From: Sphingomonas sp. H160509
Lineage (GTDB): Bacteria > Pseudomonadota > Alphaproteobacteria > Sphingomonadales > Sphingomonadaceae
Reading direction: 5' to 3'
DNA length: 64,000 nt
Assembly: GCF_024124765.2 (NCBI RefSeq)
Contig: NZ_JAMXSR020000002.1
Location: 333,001 to 397,000 of the forward strand
Shown here: positions 47,597-57,157 of the stretch, in pieces
How positions within the stretch are numbered: the first letter of the stretch is position 1
How the letters are laid out: the number at the start of each line of letters is the position of its first letter
Position numbers and translations under genes: made by a program
The notes under the pieces: model-generated
What the model was told of the DNA's origin: nothing
Database searches by the model: none
Seen by the model: the letters and a program-made list of their open reading frames with translations, nothing else

Positions 47597-48061
47597 TCAG
47601 CCGACCGTCACATCCCAGCTCTCGCTATATGCACCAGCGAGGAAAGGCAGCGTCTGCAGCGTGACCGAGAAGTTGCCCGGCAGGCCGTTGGCGACGGTCG
47701 CATCCGGTGCGCCGATACCCGACGAAATCGCTGCGCTGGTCATGTTGACGTTGTTGAACGGCAGAAGGTTGCCGTCGAGATCGAGCGTCAGGTTGTAGTG
47801 AACCTGCGACGAGGACGGACCTGCGAAATAGCCGTTGGCGGCATCGACGGTGATCGCCTTGTTGCCAGCTTTGTTGCAGGTGACCAGCACGCCAGCGATG
47901 TTCTGCAACGTCTGGTGCGAAGGATCGAACGAACGTGCGGTCATGTCGACCTTGCAGACCGGCGCGATCGTGCCCGTCGTGGTCAACGTAGCAGCGCTGG
48001 CAACACCTGCAAATGCGGTCGAAGCAACGATGGCGATGGAGAGAACCTTAAATCCGTTCAT
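47597..48061 (-). CDS. Major pilus subunit, spore-coat-U/Csu-like
   Basis: 154 aa with signal peptide KVLSIAIVASTAFAGVASA. The mature part starts ATLTTTGTIAPVCKVDMTARSFDP; one Cys pair (VCKV and VTCNK) and a C-terminal strand GAYSESWDVTVG fit a small secreted pilin completed by donor-strand exchange. First gene of the subunit-chaperone-usher-tip operon. Start at 48061 is chosen because the signal peptide begins there; a longer in-frame extension to 48190 is unlikely. Confidence 0.8.
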   Translation of the reverse strand: MNGFKVLSIAIVASTAFAGVASAATLTTTGTIAPVCKVDMTARSFDPSHQTLQNIAGVLVTCNKAGNKAITVDAANGYFAGPSSSQVHYNLTLDLDGNLLPFNNVNMTSAAISSGIGAPDATVANGLPGNFSVTLQTLPFLAGAYSESWDVTVG

Positions 48062-48465
48062 GATGAATTCCCGTGCTGTTGATCGACTGGATCGCCGATG
48101 GCCTTTGTCTACACACCAGCCTTCGTTCACAAATCGTTCAGTTGAATAGGTCTGATTGACTATCGCTATGGTGTAATTTGCGTTGAACATGCACGGAAAG
48201 CGACAAGGCTATTCTTTGTGCCTGGGGTGCCCCGCTGACATTCATCTTTGCATAGATCGATCGCAGATGGGCGCGCACCGTGTTCACGGAGATGTTGAGC
48301 GTCCGCGATATCTCCTTCGGGCAGACCGCGTCGGCCACGCCCTGGAACACCGGCAGTTCGGACGGCGTCAGGCCGAACATCGCGCCCGCTATGCTTGCGT
48401 CGATCAGCGTACGCGAACTGATATCGTCGAGCGTGACCAGCAACACCCAGGTTGTTGTTGCCCCC

Positions 48466-49308
48466 CTAAAGGCCTGACAGGGCCTCGCAGGTTTGCGCGA
48501 TGAACTCGCGGGGTGATCGATAGCGCAAAGCGCGGTGCGGATGCACCTCGTTATAGTGGGCGAACCAGCCAGGCAGTTGGTCGATGACGCTCTGCGCATT
48601 TGGCCTGGGGTTCACACGGACATAATCGCGCTTGAGGGTGCGAACGAACGCCTCAGCCATGCCATTCGATTGAGGACTGCTGACCGGGGTCGTGCGCGGT
48701 ATCAGCCCAATGCCCCGGGCGAACGCACGTGTGTTGCGAGCGGTGTAGCAGCTGCCGTTATCGGTGAGCCACTCGATCGGTTCGGGCACGCGGTTCACCT
48801 GGCCGTAGCGATGCTCGACCGTGGCGACCATCAGGTCCTGGACGTCCTCGGCGGTGATGCCGCCCGTCGTCGCCACGTGTCCCATGGCTTCACGGTCACA
48901 GCAGTCGAGCGCGAAGGCGACACGCACCTTCTCGCCATTGTCGCAGGTGATCTCCAACCCATCGGAACACCAGCGGGTGTTGCGGAGGTCGACGGCGACC
49001 CGGCCGTCGTGACGACGTTCCTCGCGGCGTTCGCCGCCTCGCTGTAGGAGCAGCCCGTGCACCTTCATGACGCGGTAGACGCGTTTCGGATTGGGCGCTT
49101 CGCGCCCGGTCTTTTCGGCCTCCCGGCGCAGCAGAGCATGAACGCGGCGATAGCCATAGGTTGGCAGATCGGCGACGAGCGCGCGGATGTCGTGGACCAG
49201 CTCAGCATCCGGCAGTGGTGGTCGTCCGCGTGGCCGGGGCGCTGGGCGATGGCGCATTGCGGACAGGTGTGGGCGAGCAATGCCGACCGCCTCGGCGACC
49301 GCGCTCAC
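48466..49308 (-). CDS. IS2-group transposase OrfB (DDE catalytic part)
   Basis: 280 aa. Catalytic acids in RWCSDGLEITCDNGEK (D), EWLTDNGSCYTARNT (D) and SPQSNGMAEAFVRT (E), with the IS2 hallmark LPTYGYRRVHALLRREAE and FAHYNEVHPHRALRYRSPREF. It makes the active transposase by joining to OrfA through -1 frameshifting. In the -1 frame the region ahead of the GTG (KTAVALDLVATGWTVSAVAE) is open and joins orfA. Confidence 0.93.
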   Translation of the reverse strand: MSAVAEAVGIARPHLSAMRHRPAPRPRGRPPLPDAELVHDIRALVADLPTYGYRRVHALLRREAEKTGREAPNPKRVYRVMKVHGLLLQRGGERREERRHDGRVAVDLRNTRWCSDGLEITCDNGEKVRVAFALDCCDREAMGHVATTGGITAEDVQDLMVATVEHRYGQVNRVPEPIEWLTDNGSCYTARNTRAFARGIGLIPRTTPVSSPQSNGMAEAFVRTLKRDYVRVNPRPNAQSVIDQLPGWFAHYNEVHPHRALRYRSPREFIAQTCEALSGL

Positions 49309-49715
49309 CGTCCATCCCGTGGCAACGAGGTCGAGCGCAACAGCAGTTTTTTTGGGCCTGCGGCCCGGGACACGGCCTCGCGGAGTAGCTCGTTCTCCAT
49401 GGCCTTCTTGCCGAGCAGCCGGTGTAGTTCACGCACCTGCGCCTCGAGCGCACGGTACTCGGACGCCGGCACCACTTCCTCGCCAGCTGCCGCGGCGGTC
49501 AGCGCACCCTGCGCCATCAGGCGCCGCCAGGTGAAGATCTGATTGCCGCCGATGCCGTGCCGGCGGGCGACGAGCGACACGCTCATCCCCGGTAGATACG
49601 TCTCCTCGACGATCCGGACCTTTTCCTCCGGTGTCCACCGCCTCCGGCGCTGAACACCGGAGAGAACCTCGCCATCGTTGTAACGCCTGGTCGTACCGTC
49701 AGTCATATGCCTCAC
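49305..49715 (-). CDS. IS2-group OrfA (DNA-binding part)
   Basis: 136 aa. Helix-turn-helix RWTPEEKVRIVEETYLPGMSVSLVARRHGI and leucine-zipper-like EYRALEAQVRELHRLLGKKAMENELLREAV match IS2 OrfA. Ends shortly after the slippery site at 49347-49353 (CCC followed by A7 on the minus strand), where -1 slippage would give the OrfAB fusion. Confidence 0.92.
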   Translation of the reverse strand: MRHMTDGTTRRYNDGEVLSGVQRRRRWTPEEKVRIVEETYLPGMSVSLVARRHGIGGNQIFTWRRLMAQGALTAAAAGEEVVPASEYRALEAQVRELHRLLGKKAMENELLREAVSRAAGPKKLLLRSTSLPRDGR

Positions 49716-50117
49716 TCTTATCTAAGAGCGGGGCCCTGTCAGGTCATTTAGGGGGGCCACCTCACAGGTTCCATCGACGATGGTCTTGAGAATCGTCACC
49801 GCGACCCAGCGCGATACGCCGAAAGGCAGGATCAACGCCGCTACCGCCTCGTCGCGCGACAGCGCGAGCGCCGCCTGCTGCTGGAACAATCGATTCGACG
49901 CGGGTTCGGCAAAGCGCAGGCGGTGGCCGACATGCGGAGCGACCATGCCGACATCGAGCAATCGCTGTCCTGCCTGGTTCGTGCGCTGCAGCCGCAGCGC
50001 ATCGTCGAGCACCAGCCGGGCCTGCGCATCGAGTTCGAACCAGGCCACGCTCCAACGCTGCGCAAGTGCGCTCGGGCTGGGCCGCGATAGCATATCCATT
50101 CTGTCGATGACGCTCAT

Positions 50118-50370
50118 AGGACCCCTTGGAATGTGCCGCTGTCAGAGTTGCAGATATTCCGTGCTTCGATCTCGGGATGAATGCGTCTTGTCGATCGCCC
50201 ACCCTCTCCTACCCCTACATCCAACCAATCTAACCGAAGTTAAAGTACGTACGGCAACTTAGGTAATGCCCCTTAGGTAATAGTCCTTAGTCGATCTTGA
50301 TGTTGGCTAGTCGGGGAAGGTGCTGGATGATGACCCAACGGATTCTTGAATATTATCGACGTAGTAGGCG
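50118..50370. promoter_or_regulatory. Divergent region between the broken LuxR gene and bphP, with iterated motif
   Basis: No gene. TTAGGTAAT at 50259 and 50273 and TTAGTCGAT at 50287 repeat at exactly 14-base spacing. Such phased repeats are typical of operator sites. The region is AT-richer than the surroundings. Confidence 0.5.
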
Positions 50371-52935
50371 ATGCTTCAAACAAATCCGAGGGATGGGGAT
50401 AATTGCGAGATGCACGCGGATTGCGAGCGCGAACCGATCACGTTTCCCGAACGCATCCAGAGTTTCGGCTTTCTGCTTGCGGTCACCAACAACTGGGTGA
50501 TCGAGAGGGGCATCGGCGAACCTGTCCCAGTTTCTCGGGATGGAGGCCCAGTCCGCCATCGGGATGCTTCTCGACCGCGTGATCCCGCAGCCCGCGATGC
50601 ATCACCTGCGATACCGCGTTGCGATGCCCGGCGCGGGCCGGGGATCGACCGGATCTTCGGCTTGCGCTTGAGGCCGGGGGGAGATCTTTACGACCTCGCC
50701 TTTCACCTGAGCGGCAATCTCCTGATCATCGAAGGCGAGCCCTGCGGGAGCGACCAGCCGGCCAGTGCGGCGACCCTGGTGCGTTCGATGATGGGGCAAG
50801 TTCAGTCGCAGGCTACGATCGATTCGCTCTATATCGACGCCGCGCGCCAGGTCCGCGCGATTACCGGCTTCGACCGCGCGCTCATCTATAGGATCGGCGA
50901 CGACGGTACCGGGCAGGTGATCGCCGAGTCCGCAAAGGCCGATGTCGATCCGCTGCTGGGACTGCACTTTCCCGCGACCGACATCCCCAGCCAGGCGCAA
51001 AGCCTGTATCTCCGTAACCCGTTCCGGATCATCGCGAACGTCGCCTCGGCGCCCGTTGCACTGGTCTCGTCGGGCTCGGGCCGGACTGCGCCGCCGCCGC
51101 CACTCGACCTGACACTGGCAGTCACCCGCGCGGTATCGCCGGTCCATATCGAGTATCTGCGGAACATGGGCGTCGCGGCGTCCTTGTCGATCTCGATCAT
51201 CATAGACAACGCGCTCTGGGGCCTGTTCGCCTGCCATCATTTCACGCCGCGGCTGCCGAGTTTCGTCATGCGCAGCGCCGCCGAACTCTTCGGCGCGATG
51301 TTCTCGCTGACGCTAGAGAACCGGCTGCATGCCAGCGCCGCCGCGGACGATGCACGCAACCGTATCGCGATCGAGGAGATTGCCGCCGCGGCAACGGCAG
51401 ACCCGACGCGGCTGGCCGACCCCACGTGGTTGAGCACGACCATTGCGAAGGTCATAGACTGCGACGGCATTGCGCTGACGAACAACGGCGCGCTCACCAC
51501 TGCCGGGACAGTGCCCGACAAGGCTGCGATCATGACGCTGGTGGAAAGCCTCGACAGGGCGGATATCGACCGCGTCTGCGCGACGGACTGTCTTGGCCAT
51601 TCAGAGCGAGTGGCAGGCGTGCTCGCCATTCCCATCGCCCGGTCGCCTCGCGACTATCTATTGCTGTTCCGGCAGGCGCGCGTCGAACAGAAGCGCTGGG
51701 GTGGAGATCCCGACCCTGTCGTCGTCGTCGAGATAAGCGAACCACCCAACGCAGCGAGCTTGCCGCATCCCAGAACCAGTTTCAGTCCGTTCGTACGTGG
51801 CAACCTCGGTCAGTCTTCGTCGTTCACCGATGGCGATTGCCGTGCCGCGGAGATGATCCGAACGGCATTCGACCGCATCCTCCTGAAGCTGCTGGTAACC
51901 AAGACGAATCACGCCGAGCAAGGATCCGCGCGACAGGACATGGTGATCGCCGAACTCAACCACCGGGTCCGCAACATCCTGACGCTGATCCGCGGCTTAA
52001 TCGGCCAGACCGCGATCGATGGTATCGGCACCGAGGATTACGTCGCGGCGCTTGGCGGTCGCGTCCAGGCCTTGGCGCGCGCGCACGATCACGCGACACG
52101 GGGCGATGGCGTCTCCGGCACGCTCGTCGCGTTACTGGATGACGAGATCGCCGCGTTCGTACCGACCCGGCGCGATCGGTTTCAGATGTTAGGGCCCGCC
52201 GTTCGGTTCGACGCGCAGGCGCTGGCGACATTGGCGCTCGTCATCCATGAACTCGTCACGAACAGCGTCAAGCACGGCGCGTTCTCGACCAGCGGGACGG
52301 TCGAGTTGCACATTACCAACGATACCGACGGCGTGCGCATGGCGTGGCGCGAGCGCCAGGGGCCGACGCCCTCCGGGCCAAGGGAACGAGGGTTCGGTTC
52401 GGTCATCATCGAACGCATGATCCCGTTCGACCTGCAGGGTCTCGCGCGGACCCGCTATCCGCCCGCAGGGTTCGAAGCCGACTTTTTCGTCCCCGCGGCG
52501 CATGTCGTGGCGGAGCCCGAATTGCTCGTAGCGATTCCCATAGGAACGGCATCGTCCGACGCACCGTCGGAACGCCCCCTGGCAGGACTATCCGTGCTCT
52601 TGCTCGAGGATAACATGATCGTGGCGCTCGAGGCGGAGGACCTGCTTCATCAACTGGGTGCCGCGAAGGTGGAGATAGCGGCTGACCTTATCGGCGCCGA
52701 GAAAGCAATCGATCGCGGTGGCGTCGACATCGTCATGCTCGATATCGGCATAGGCGACCTCAACAGCGCACCGCTGGCACGCCGCCTCTCCAGCGTGTCG
52801 ATCGCCTTCTTCTTCGCCAGCGGCTACGACGAACGCCCCGGCCTGGCGTCCGAATTCGCCGACATACCGATCGTCGGAAAGCCGTACAGCCTTACCAATC
52901 TGCGCATGGCGGCCACCCAGTCCTTGATGCGGTAG
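50371..52935 (+). CDS. bphP: Bacteriophytochrome with HWE histidine kinase and C-terminal receiver (two apparent compensating frameshifts)
   Basis: About 854 aa. PAS domain with the biliverdin-binding Cys18 (ADCEREPITFPERIQSFGFLLAV); frame is lost near 50503 and regained near 50640 (G runs). GAF domain TGFDRALIYRI, FPATDIPSQAQSLYLRNPFR, HIEYLRNMGVAASLSISI; PHY tongue PRTSFSPF; HWE-type kinase ELNHRVRNILTLIRGL, HELVTNSVKHGA, MAWRERQGP; receiver VLLLEDNMIVALEAEDLL, phospho-Asp VMLDIGIGD, VGKPYS. A red/far-red light sensor that can phosphorylate its own receiver or a partner. No heme oxygenase gene for biliverdin is seen nearby. Confidence 0.9.
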   Translation: MLQTNPRDGDNCEMHADCEREPITFPERIQSFGFLLAVTNNWVIERGIGEPVPVSRDGGPVRHRDASRPRDPAARDASPAIPRCDARRGPGIDRIFGLRLRPGGDLYDLAFHLSGNLLIIEGEPCGSDQPASAATLVRSMMGQVQSQATIDSLYIDAARQVRAITGFDRALIYRIGDDGTGQVIAESAKADVDPLLGLHFPATDIPSQAQSLYLRNPFRIIANVASAPVALVSSGSGRTAPPPPLDLTLAVTRAVSPVHIEYLRNMGVAASLSISIIIDNALWGLFACHHFTPRLPSFVMRSAAELFGAMFSLTLENRLHASAAADDARNRIAIEEIAAAATADPTRLADPTWLSTTIAKVIDCDGIALTNNGALTTAGTVPDKAAIMTLVESLDRADIDRVCATDCLGHSERVAGVLAIPIARSPRDYLLLFRQARVEQKRWGGDPDPVVVVEISEPPNAASLPHPRTSFSPFVRGNLGQSSSFTDGDCRAAEMIRTAFDRILLKLLVTKTNHAEQGSARQDMVIAELNHRVRNILTLIRGLIGQTAIDGIGTEDYVAALGGRVQALARAHDHATRGDGVSGTLVALLDDEIAAFVPTRRDRFQMLGPAVRFDAQALATLALVIHELVTNSVKHGAFSTSGTVELHITNDTDGVRMAWRERQGPTPSGPRERGFGSVIIERMIPFDLQGLARTRYPPAGFEADFFVPAAHVVAEPELLVAIPIGTASSDAPSERPLAGLSVLLLEDNMIVALEAEDLLHQLGAAKVEIAADLIGAEKAIDRGGVDIVMLDIGIGDLNSAPLARRLSSVSIAFFFASGYDERPGLASEFADIPIVGKPYSLTNLRMAATQSLMR

Positions 52936-52936
52936 A

Positions 52937-53150
52937 TCCCGTTTCCATTGCCAAGCTCCGGCAGGCACTGATCTCGGTGACGCCAGCGTTGCAGGAACGC
53001 GAACTCGCCACGATCGCAGCCCTGTCCGATGCTATTGCCGGAGCGCTTGAGGACCGCGGCGTTCCACCGCTACACGCTGCGCTGGCTGCGCAGGTCGGCA
53101 TGACGGCGATCGCCCATGAGCAGATTGAGTGGCTGAACGACAAAGCATAG
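52937..53150 (+). pseudogene. C-terminal remnant of a TetR-family regulator
   Basis: Open frame of about 70 codons reading DPVSIAKLRQALISVTPALQ, ERELATIAALSDAIAGALED, RGVPPLHAALAAQVGMTAIA, HEQIEWLNDKA, stop at 53148. STPALQxRELAxxxALxxAIAxALxxRG and AAQVGM are typical of the ligand domain of TetR regulators. The DNA-binding part is missing: the fragment begins at the bphP stop. No start codon is in place. It marks a recombination joint. Confidence 0.65.
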
Positions 53151-53212
53151 GGCTTGGCGAGCGGTTCGCGATAGCGGCAAGCCCTGCGAGAATTGCGGTA
53201 GCGGAGACCCGA

Positions 53213-54393
53213 ATGAGAATGGAAGTACGCGCGACGTTCATTCGTGGCGGCACCAGCAAGGGGGCTGTTCTTCGATCCCGCGGATCTGCCTGCCGACCTT
53301 CTGGCTCGAGACAGGCTGTTGCTTCGCGCTATCGGCAGTCCCGATCCTTATGGTCAGCAGATCGATGGTATGGGCGGGGGGAAGCTCGAGTACCAGCAAG
53401 GCTGCGCTCGTCAGCAGGAGTGCCCGCCCCGGGTACGACCTGGATTATTACTCGGCTGCGCTACCCATCGATGCCGCGTTCGTGGACTGGAGCGGCAATT
53501 GCGGTAACCTCGCAGCGGCGGTGGCTCCGTTCGCGTTTTATCGCGGCATGTTGGAGGTGCCCCGCGACGGCATCGCTCGCATCCGGATCTGGCAGGTCAA
53601 TACGGCAAGGCTGATCGTGGCACACGTTCCGTTCCGCGGAGGTCAGGTACAGGAGCATGGCGACTTCATTCTAGACGGCGTTGCATTCCCCGCGGCCGAA
53701 ATTCGACTGGACTTCGAAAGCGGACCAGATGGCCCCGATCTCTTTCCGACTGGGTCTCCGACCAGTGTCATCGAGTGGTCGGGCGGGGTACCCTTCGAAG
53801 CAACGCTGATAGATGCCGGAAGCCCGACGATCTTGGTCCACGCAGACGCTCTGGGGCTGACTGGCGTGGAGACCGCGGCGGAGGTGAACGCCAATCCAGA
53901 ACTGCTTGCTAAAGCCGAGCAGATGCGAGCCCATGCCGCGGTTCGCCTGGGCCTTGCCGCGACACCCGAGGAGGTTACCGCGCGGTATCGGCAGAGCCCC
54001 AAGCTCGCGTACGTCAATCGCGCTCGGGATTATGTCACGGCCAGCGGAACGCACGTGGACGAGGCCTCGATCGATTTGGTGGCGCGTACATTCTCCATGG
54101 GCAAGCTTCACCACGCCATGACGGGGACAGGGACGGTGGCAATCGCAGCCGCGGCGGCGGTTCCAAATACCATTGTGAGCACGATCACCGGCGTTCGCAG
54201 CATGGTGCGCATAGGCCACGCCTCCGGATCTGTTCCGGTTGGGGCCGAGTCCGAAAACGAAGGCGGCTGGCGGATCAGACGTACCTCGTTCAGCAGATCC
54301 GCTCGCATATTGATGGACGGTGTAGTGTTCATTCCTGTTCAGGCACCGGGCCTTGGAGGGCAATCGACGAGCCATGAAACCGATATTGCATGA
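53213..54393 (+). CDS. PrpF-family isomerase (possible 4-oxalomesaconate tautomerase) (two apparent frameshifts)
   Basis: 392 aa after removing extra Gs near 53263 and 53385. Start MEVRATFIRGGTSKG, then LFFDPADLPAD, DGMGG-SSSTSKAALVSRS, CGNLAAAVAPFAF, QEHGDFILDGVAFP, LFPTGSP, and KLHHAMTGTGTVAIAAAAAVPNT; all fit the PrpF/GalD fold of diaminopimelate-epimerase type. PrpF isomerises methylaconitate; GalD handles 4-oxalomesaconate in gallate breakdown. The substrate cannot be decided here. It stands alone between a TetR remnant and a LysR gene. Confidence 0.85.
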
Positions 54394-54552
54394 GGGTGCC
54401 TCCGAGATTGGCCAACACAAATATGAACGTCTAAAGGTGCAGGCGACGAAGGCACCAGAACGGCGACCTATGGGTCTCGTTGGACACAAACTGAGTTAAA
54501 GAGGCGGCGTTCCGACGCGCGTTTTAAGCTCGATCCTTATAATCGGATATCG

Positions 54553-55498
54553 TCAGCCAAGCGGTTTCAGTTTGGCCGCTATGGTAAGCAATGCGCGCAA
54601 GCCCGCCGGCACTTGTCGCCGTCCGGAGTAATAGAGGTAGAAGCCTGGCCCCATCGTCGCCCAGTCGGTCAGCACGAGGCAGAGACGGCCATCGGTAACA
54701 TGCTCGGCAAACAGGGCCTCAAGACCAAATGTCAGACCCGCACCGTTCAGTGCCATCGCCAATGTCGAGCGACTATCGTCCGCAGTCATGGCGCTTCTGA
54801 TGGGCACATCGAAGTCACCGTCCGGCCCCCTCGAACTCCCAACGGTAAATGCTGTCGTCGCCGAGCCGGACGCCCAGGCAGCGGTGATGTTTCAGTTCGT
54901 CCGGGTGCGTCGGCGTGCCATGCTCCTTCAGATAACCGGGGGATGCGGCAACCACCCATCTGAGGTCGGCTGAAAGACGCTGCGCGATCATGTCTTCGGG
55001 CACGGTGCCGCCATAGCGCACGCCTGCGTCGAACCCTTCGCCGACGACATCGACGATACGGTTGCTGGAGACGAGATCCACTTCGATGTCGGGGTGACGG
55101 CGAGCTAGTTCGGCGAGCACGGGGCCCAGGACCAACGTTACCGCATCGACCACCGCGTTAATGCGGATCTTGCCGCCAGGAGTGGCACGAAGCTGATCTA
55201 GGTTTTCGAGTGCGGAGCCGATGTCGGCAAATGACCCGGAGACCGACTGCTCGAGCGTCTTGCCGGCCGACGTCAACGTCACGGATCGGTTGGTTCGGTT
55301 GATCAGTCGGACGCCAGCGCGGGCTTCGAAATTCTTCAGTGCATGGCTCACCGCGGAGGCGGACACGCCAAGCTCAAGACCGGCCCGACGGAAATTCCGG
55401 TGCCGCGCGATCGCCAGGAAATAGGCGAGGTCGGTGAGGTTGGTTCGGGTGACGAGCATCTTGCGATGTTGAAGCGAATTCATCCTTGCATCAACCAC
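54553..55498 (-). CDS. LysR-family transcription regulator (one apparent frameshift)
   Basis: 314 aa after removing one extra G near 54826 (G5 run). Winged helix-turn-helix DLAYFLAIARHRNFRRAGLELGVSASAVSHALKNFEARAGVRLINRTNRSVTLTSAG, then the two-lobed ligand domain (GKIRINAVVDAV, YYSGRRQVPAGLRALL). It is divergent from the paoA gene with a 79-base gap, so it probably regulates the aldehyde oxidase operon. Start at 55498 or at 55460 (LVTRTNLTDL). Confidence 0.9.
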
Positions 55499-55577
55499 CG
55501 TGGCGGTAACCGTCTCCGTGCAAAAGCGTTTAATAAGCCTGATCGGCGCCCCTTGGCCCGCCCAATAAGGATCGCCG

Positions 55578-56210
55578 ATGGCCAGCGAGAGTTTTCAATT
55601 GTCCCGAAGGGAGATGCTGATGAGCAGCGCCACTACTGCGGCAGTATCCGCCATCGTGAGCGAAACGGCCGACGCCGCGCTGCCCGCGCAAGCCCTACCG
55701 ACGTACGAGGTCGCTTTGACCGTGAACGGCAAGCCCTGTGCGCTGACGCTCGACCCGCGCACGACCTTGCTCGATGCGCTGCGCGAACATCTGCACCTGA
55801 TCGGTACCAAGAAGGGCTGCGACCACGGGCAGTGCGGGGCCTGCACGGTCATTGTCAACGGCGAGCGGATCAACGCCTGCCTCAGTCTCGCGGTCCAGCA
55901 TGACGGCGATGCCGTGACCACGATCGAAGGGCTCGGCGCGCCCGACCGCCTGCACCCGATGCAGGCCGCCTTCGTGAAGCATGACGGATACCAGTGCGGT
56001 TACTGCACCCCGGGGCAGATCTGTTCCGCGGTCTCCGTGCTGGAGGAGATACGGGGTGGCATTCCCAGTCATGCCCAGGTCGATCTGATGGCAGCGCCGC
56101 AACCGACTGGCGCGGAGATGCGCGAGCGGATGAGCGGCAACATCTGCCGCTGCGGTGCCTATTCCAACATCGTTGAGGCAATGGCCGACGTTACAGGAGC
56201 GAGCGCATGA
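55578..56210 (+). CDS. paoA: Periplasmic aldehyde oxidase, 2Fe-2S subunit
   Basis: 210 aa. Twin-arginine signal [19 protein letters not shown]; plant-type ferredoxin cluster [16 protein letters not shown]; second cluster [10 protein letters not shown] and [12 protein letters not shown]. Equivalent to PaoA (YagT). It passes electrons from the molybdenum subunit in the periplasm. The stop overlaps the next gene (ATGA). Confidence 0.93.
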   Translation: MASESFQLSRREMLMSSATTAAVSAIVSETADAALPAQALPTYEVALTVNGKPCALTLDPRTTLLDALREHLHLIGTKKGCDHGQCGACTVIVNGERINACLSLAVQHDGDAVTTIEGLGAPDRLHPMQAAFVKHDGYQCGYCTPGQICSAVSVLEEIRGGIPSHAQVDLMAAPQPTGAEMRERMSGNICRCGAYSNIVEAMADVTGASA

Positions 56211-57157
56211 GAAGCTTCACCTACGAGCGGGCTGGGACGCCTGCGGACGCGGCACGTATGGTCGCGAGCCATCCCGGCGCGCGATTCCTGGCCGGCGGTA
56301 CCAACCTGCTCGATCTGATGAAGCTCGAGATCGAGACGCCGACTCATCTGGTCGACGTGCAGGACCTTAAGCTCGACCGGATCGAACCGACCGACGCTGG
56401 TGGGCTGCGGATCGGCGCGTTTGTCAGCAACACCGCGTTGGCGAGCGACGAGCGGGTGCGGCGGGATTACGGCGTCCTCAGCCGCGCAATCGTCGCAGGT
56501 GCCTCGGGCCAGCTACGCAACAAGGCGACGACCGCGGGCAATCTGCTCCAGCGGACGCGGTGTCCGTATTTCTACGACACCAACCAGCCCTGCAACAAGC
56601 GCAAGCCAGGGTCGGGGTGTGCTGCGATCGGCGGCTATTCGCGCCAGCTTGCCGTCATCGGATCGAGCGAGGCGTGCATCGCAACCTATCCGGGCGACAT
56701 GGCGGTCGCGATGCGCGTGCTCGATGCGACGGTCGAGACGGTGAAGGCGGACGGGGAGACGCGATCCATCCCGATCGGCAGCTTCCATACGCTACCGGGT
56801 ACCACGCCCGAGCGCGATAACGTGCTTGATCACGGCGAACTCGTCACCGCGGTGACGTTGCCGCGGCCGGTTGGTGGTACGCATGTCTATCGCAAGGTGC
56901 GTGACCGCGCGTCCTATGCCTTCGCACTCGTTTCGGTCGCCGCCATCGTTCAGCGCGACGGCAGCGGACGCGCAGCGTTCGGTGGTGTCGCCCATCGGCC
57001 TTGGCGCGTGGAGGCTGCGGAGGCAGCGATGCCGAGTGGCGCGGTCGAGATGGCGAAAGCGGTCTTTGCCGACGCCCGGCCGACTGACGACAACGCATTC
57101 AAGATCCCACTCGCGACGCGCACCCTCGCGGCGGTCATTGCAGAGGTGAAGCCATGA
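56207..57157 (+). CDS. paoB: Periplasmic aldehyde oxidase, FAD subunit with 4Fe-4S motif
   Basis: 316 aa. FAD-binding [17 protein letters not shown] and [33 protein letters not shown], whose cysteines give the extra 4Fe-4S cluster specific to PaoB (YagS). ATGA overlaps on both sides. Frame intact. Confidence 0.93.
   Translation: MRSFTYERAGTPADAARMVASHPGARFLAGGTNLLDLMKLEIETPTHLVDVQDLKLDRIEPTDAGGLRIGAFVSNTALASDERVRRDYGVLSRAIVAGASGQLRNKATTAGNLLQRTRCPYFYDTNQPCNKRKPGSGCAAIGGYSRQLAVIGSSEACIATYPGDMAVAMRVLDATVETVKADGETRSIPIGSFHTLPGTTPERDNVLDHGELVTAVTLPRPVGGTHVYRKVRDRASYAFALVSVAAIVQRDGSGRAAFGGVAHRPWRVEAAEAAMPSGAVEMAKAVFADARPTDDNAFKIPLATRTLAAVIAEVKP

Larger units (their letters stand above)
48458..49759 (-). 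mobile_element. IS3-family, IS2-group insertion sequence
   Basis: About 1.30 kb with terminal inverted repeats: left end TTGCCCCCCTAAAGGCCTGACAG and right end (complement) TGGCCCCCCTAAATGACCTG. Two overlapping transposase frames, orfA and orfB, lie on the minus strand with a slippery A7 run between them. Length and protein similarity match IS2 (~1.33 kb). A target-site duplication could not be read with confidence. Confidence 0.9.
48138..50117 (-). pseudogene. LuxR-type regulator split by an IS2-group element
   Basis: N-terminal piece 49760-50117 (SVIDRMDMLSRPSPSALAQRW ... WVAVTILKTIVDGT) and C-terminal piece 48138-48457 (TWVLLVTLDDISSRTLIDAS, then FGLTPSELPVFQGVADAVCPKEISRTLNISVNTVRAHLRSIYAKM) are two parts of one LuxR-family regulator. 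The helix-turn-helix is in the downstream part. The insertion removes the link, so no working protein is expected. The intact gene would end 77 bases ahead of the pilus subunit start and was probably its regulator; that is inference. Confidence 0.85.

Noticed and set aside
53213..54393. Two or three separate short genes in the PrpF region
   Set aside because: Each piece carries consecutive parts of one PrpF-family protein, and removing two extra Gs gives one 392-aa frame.
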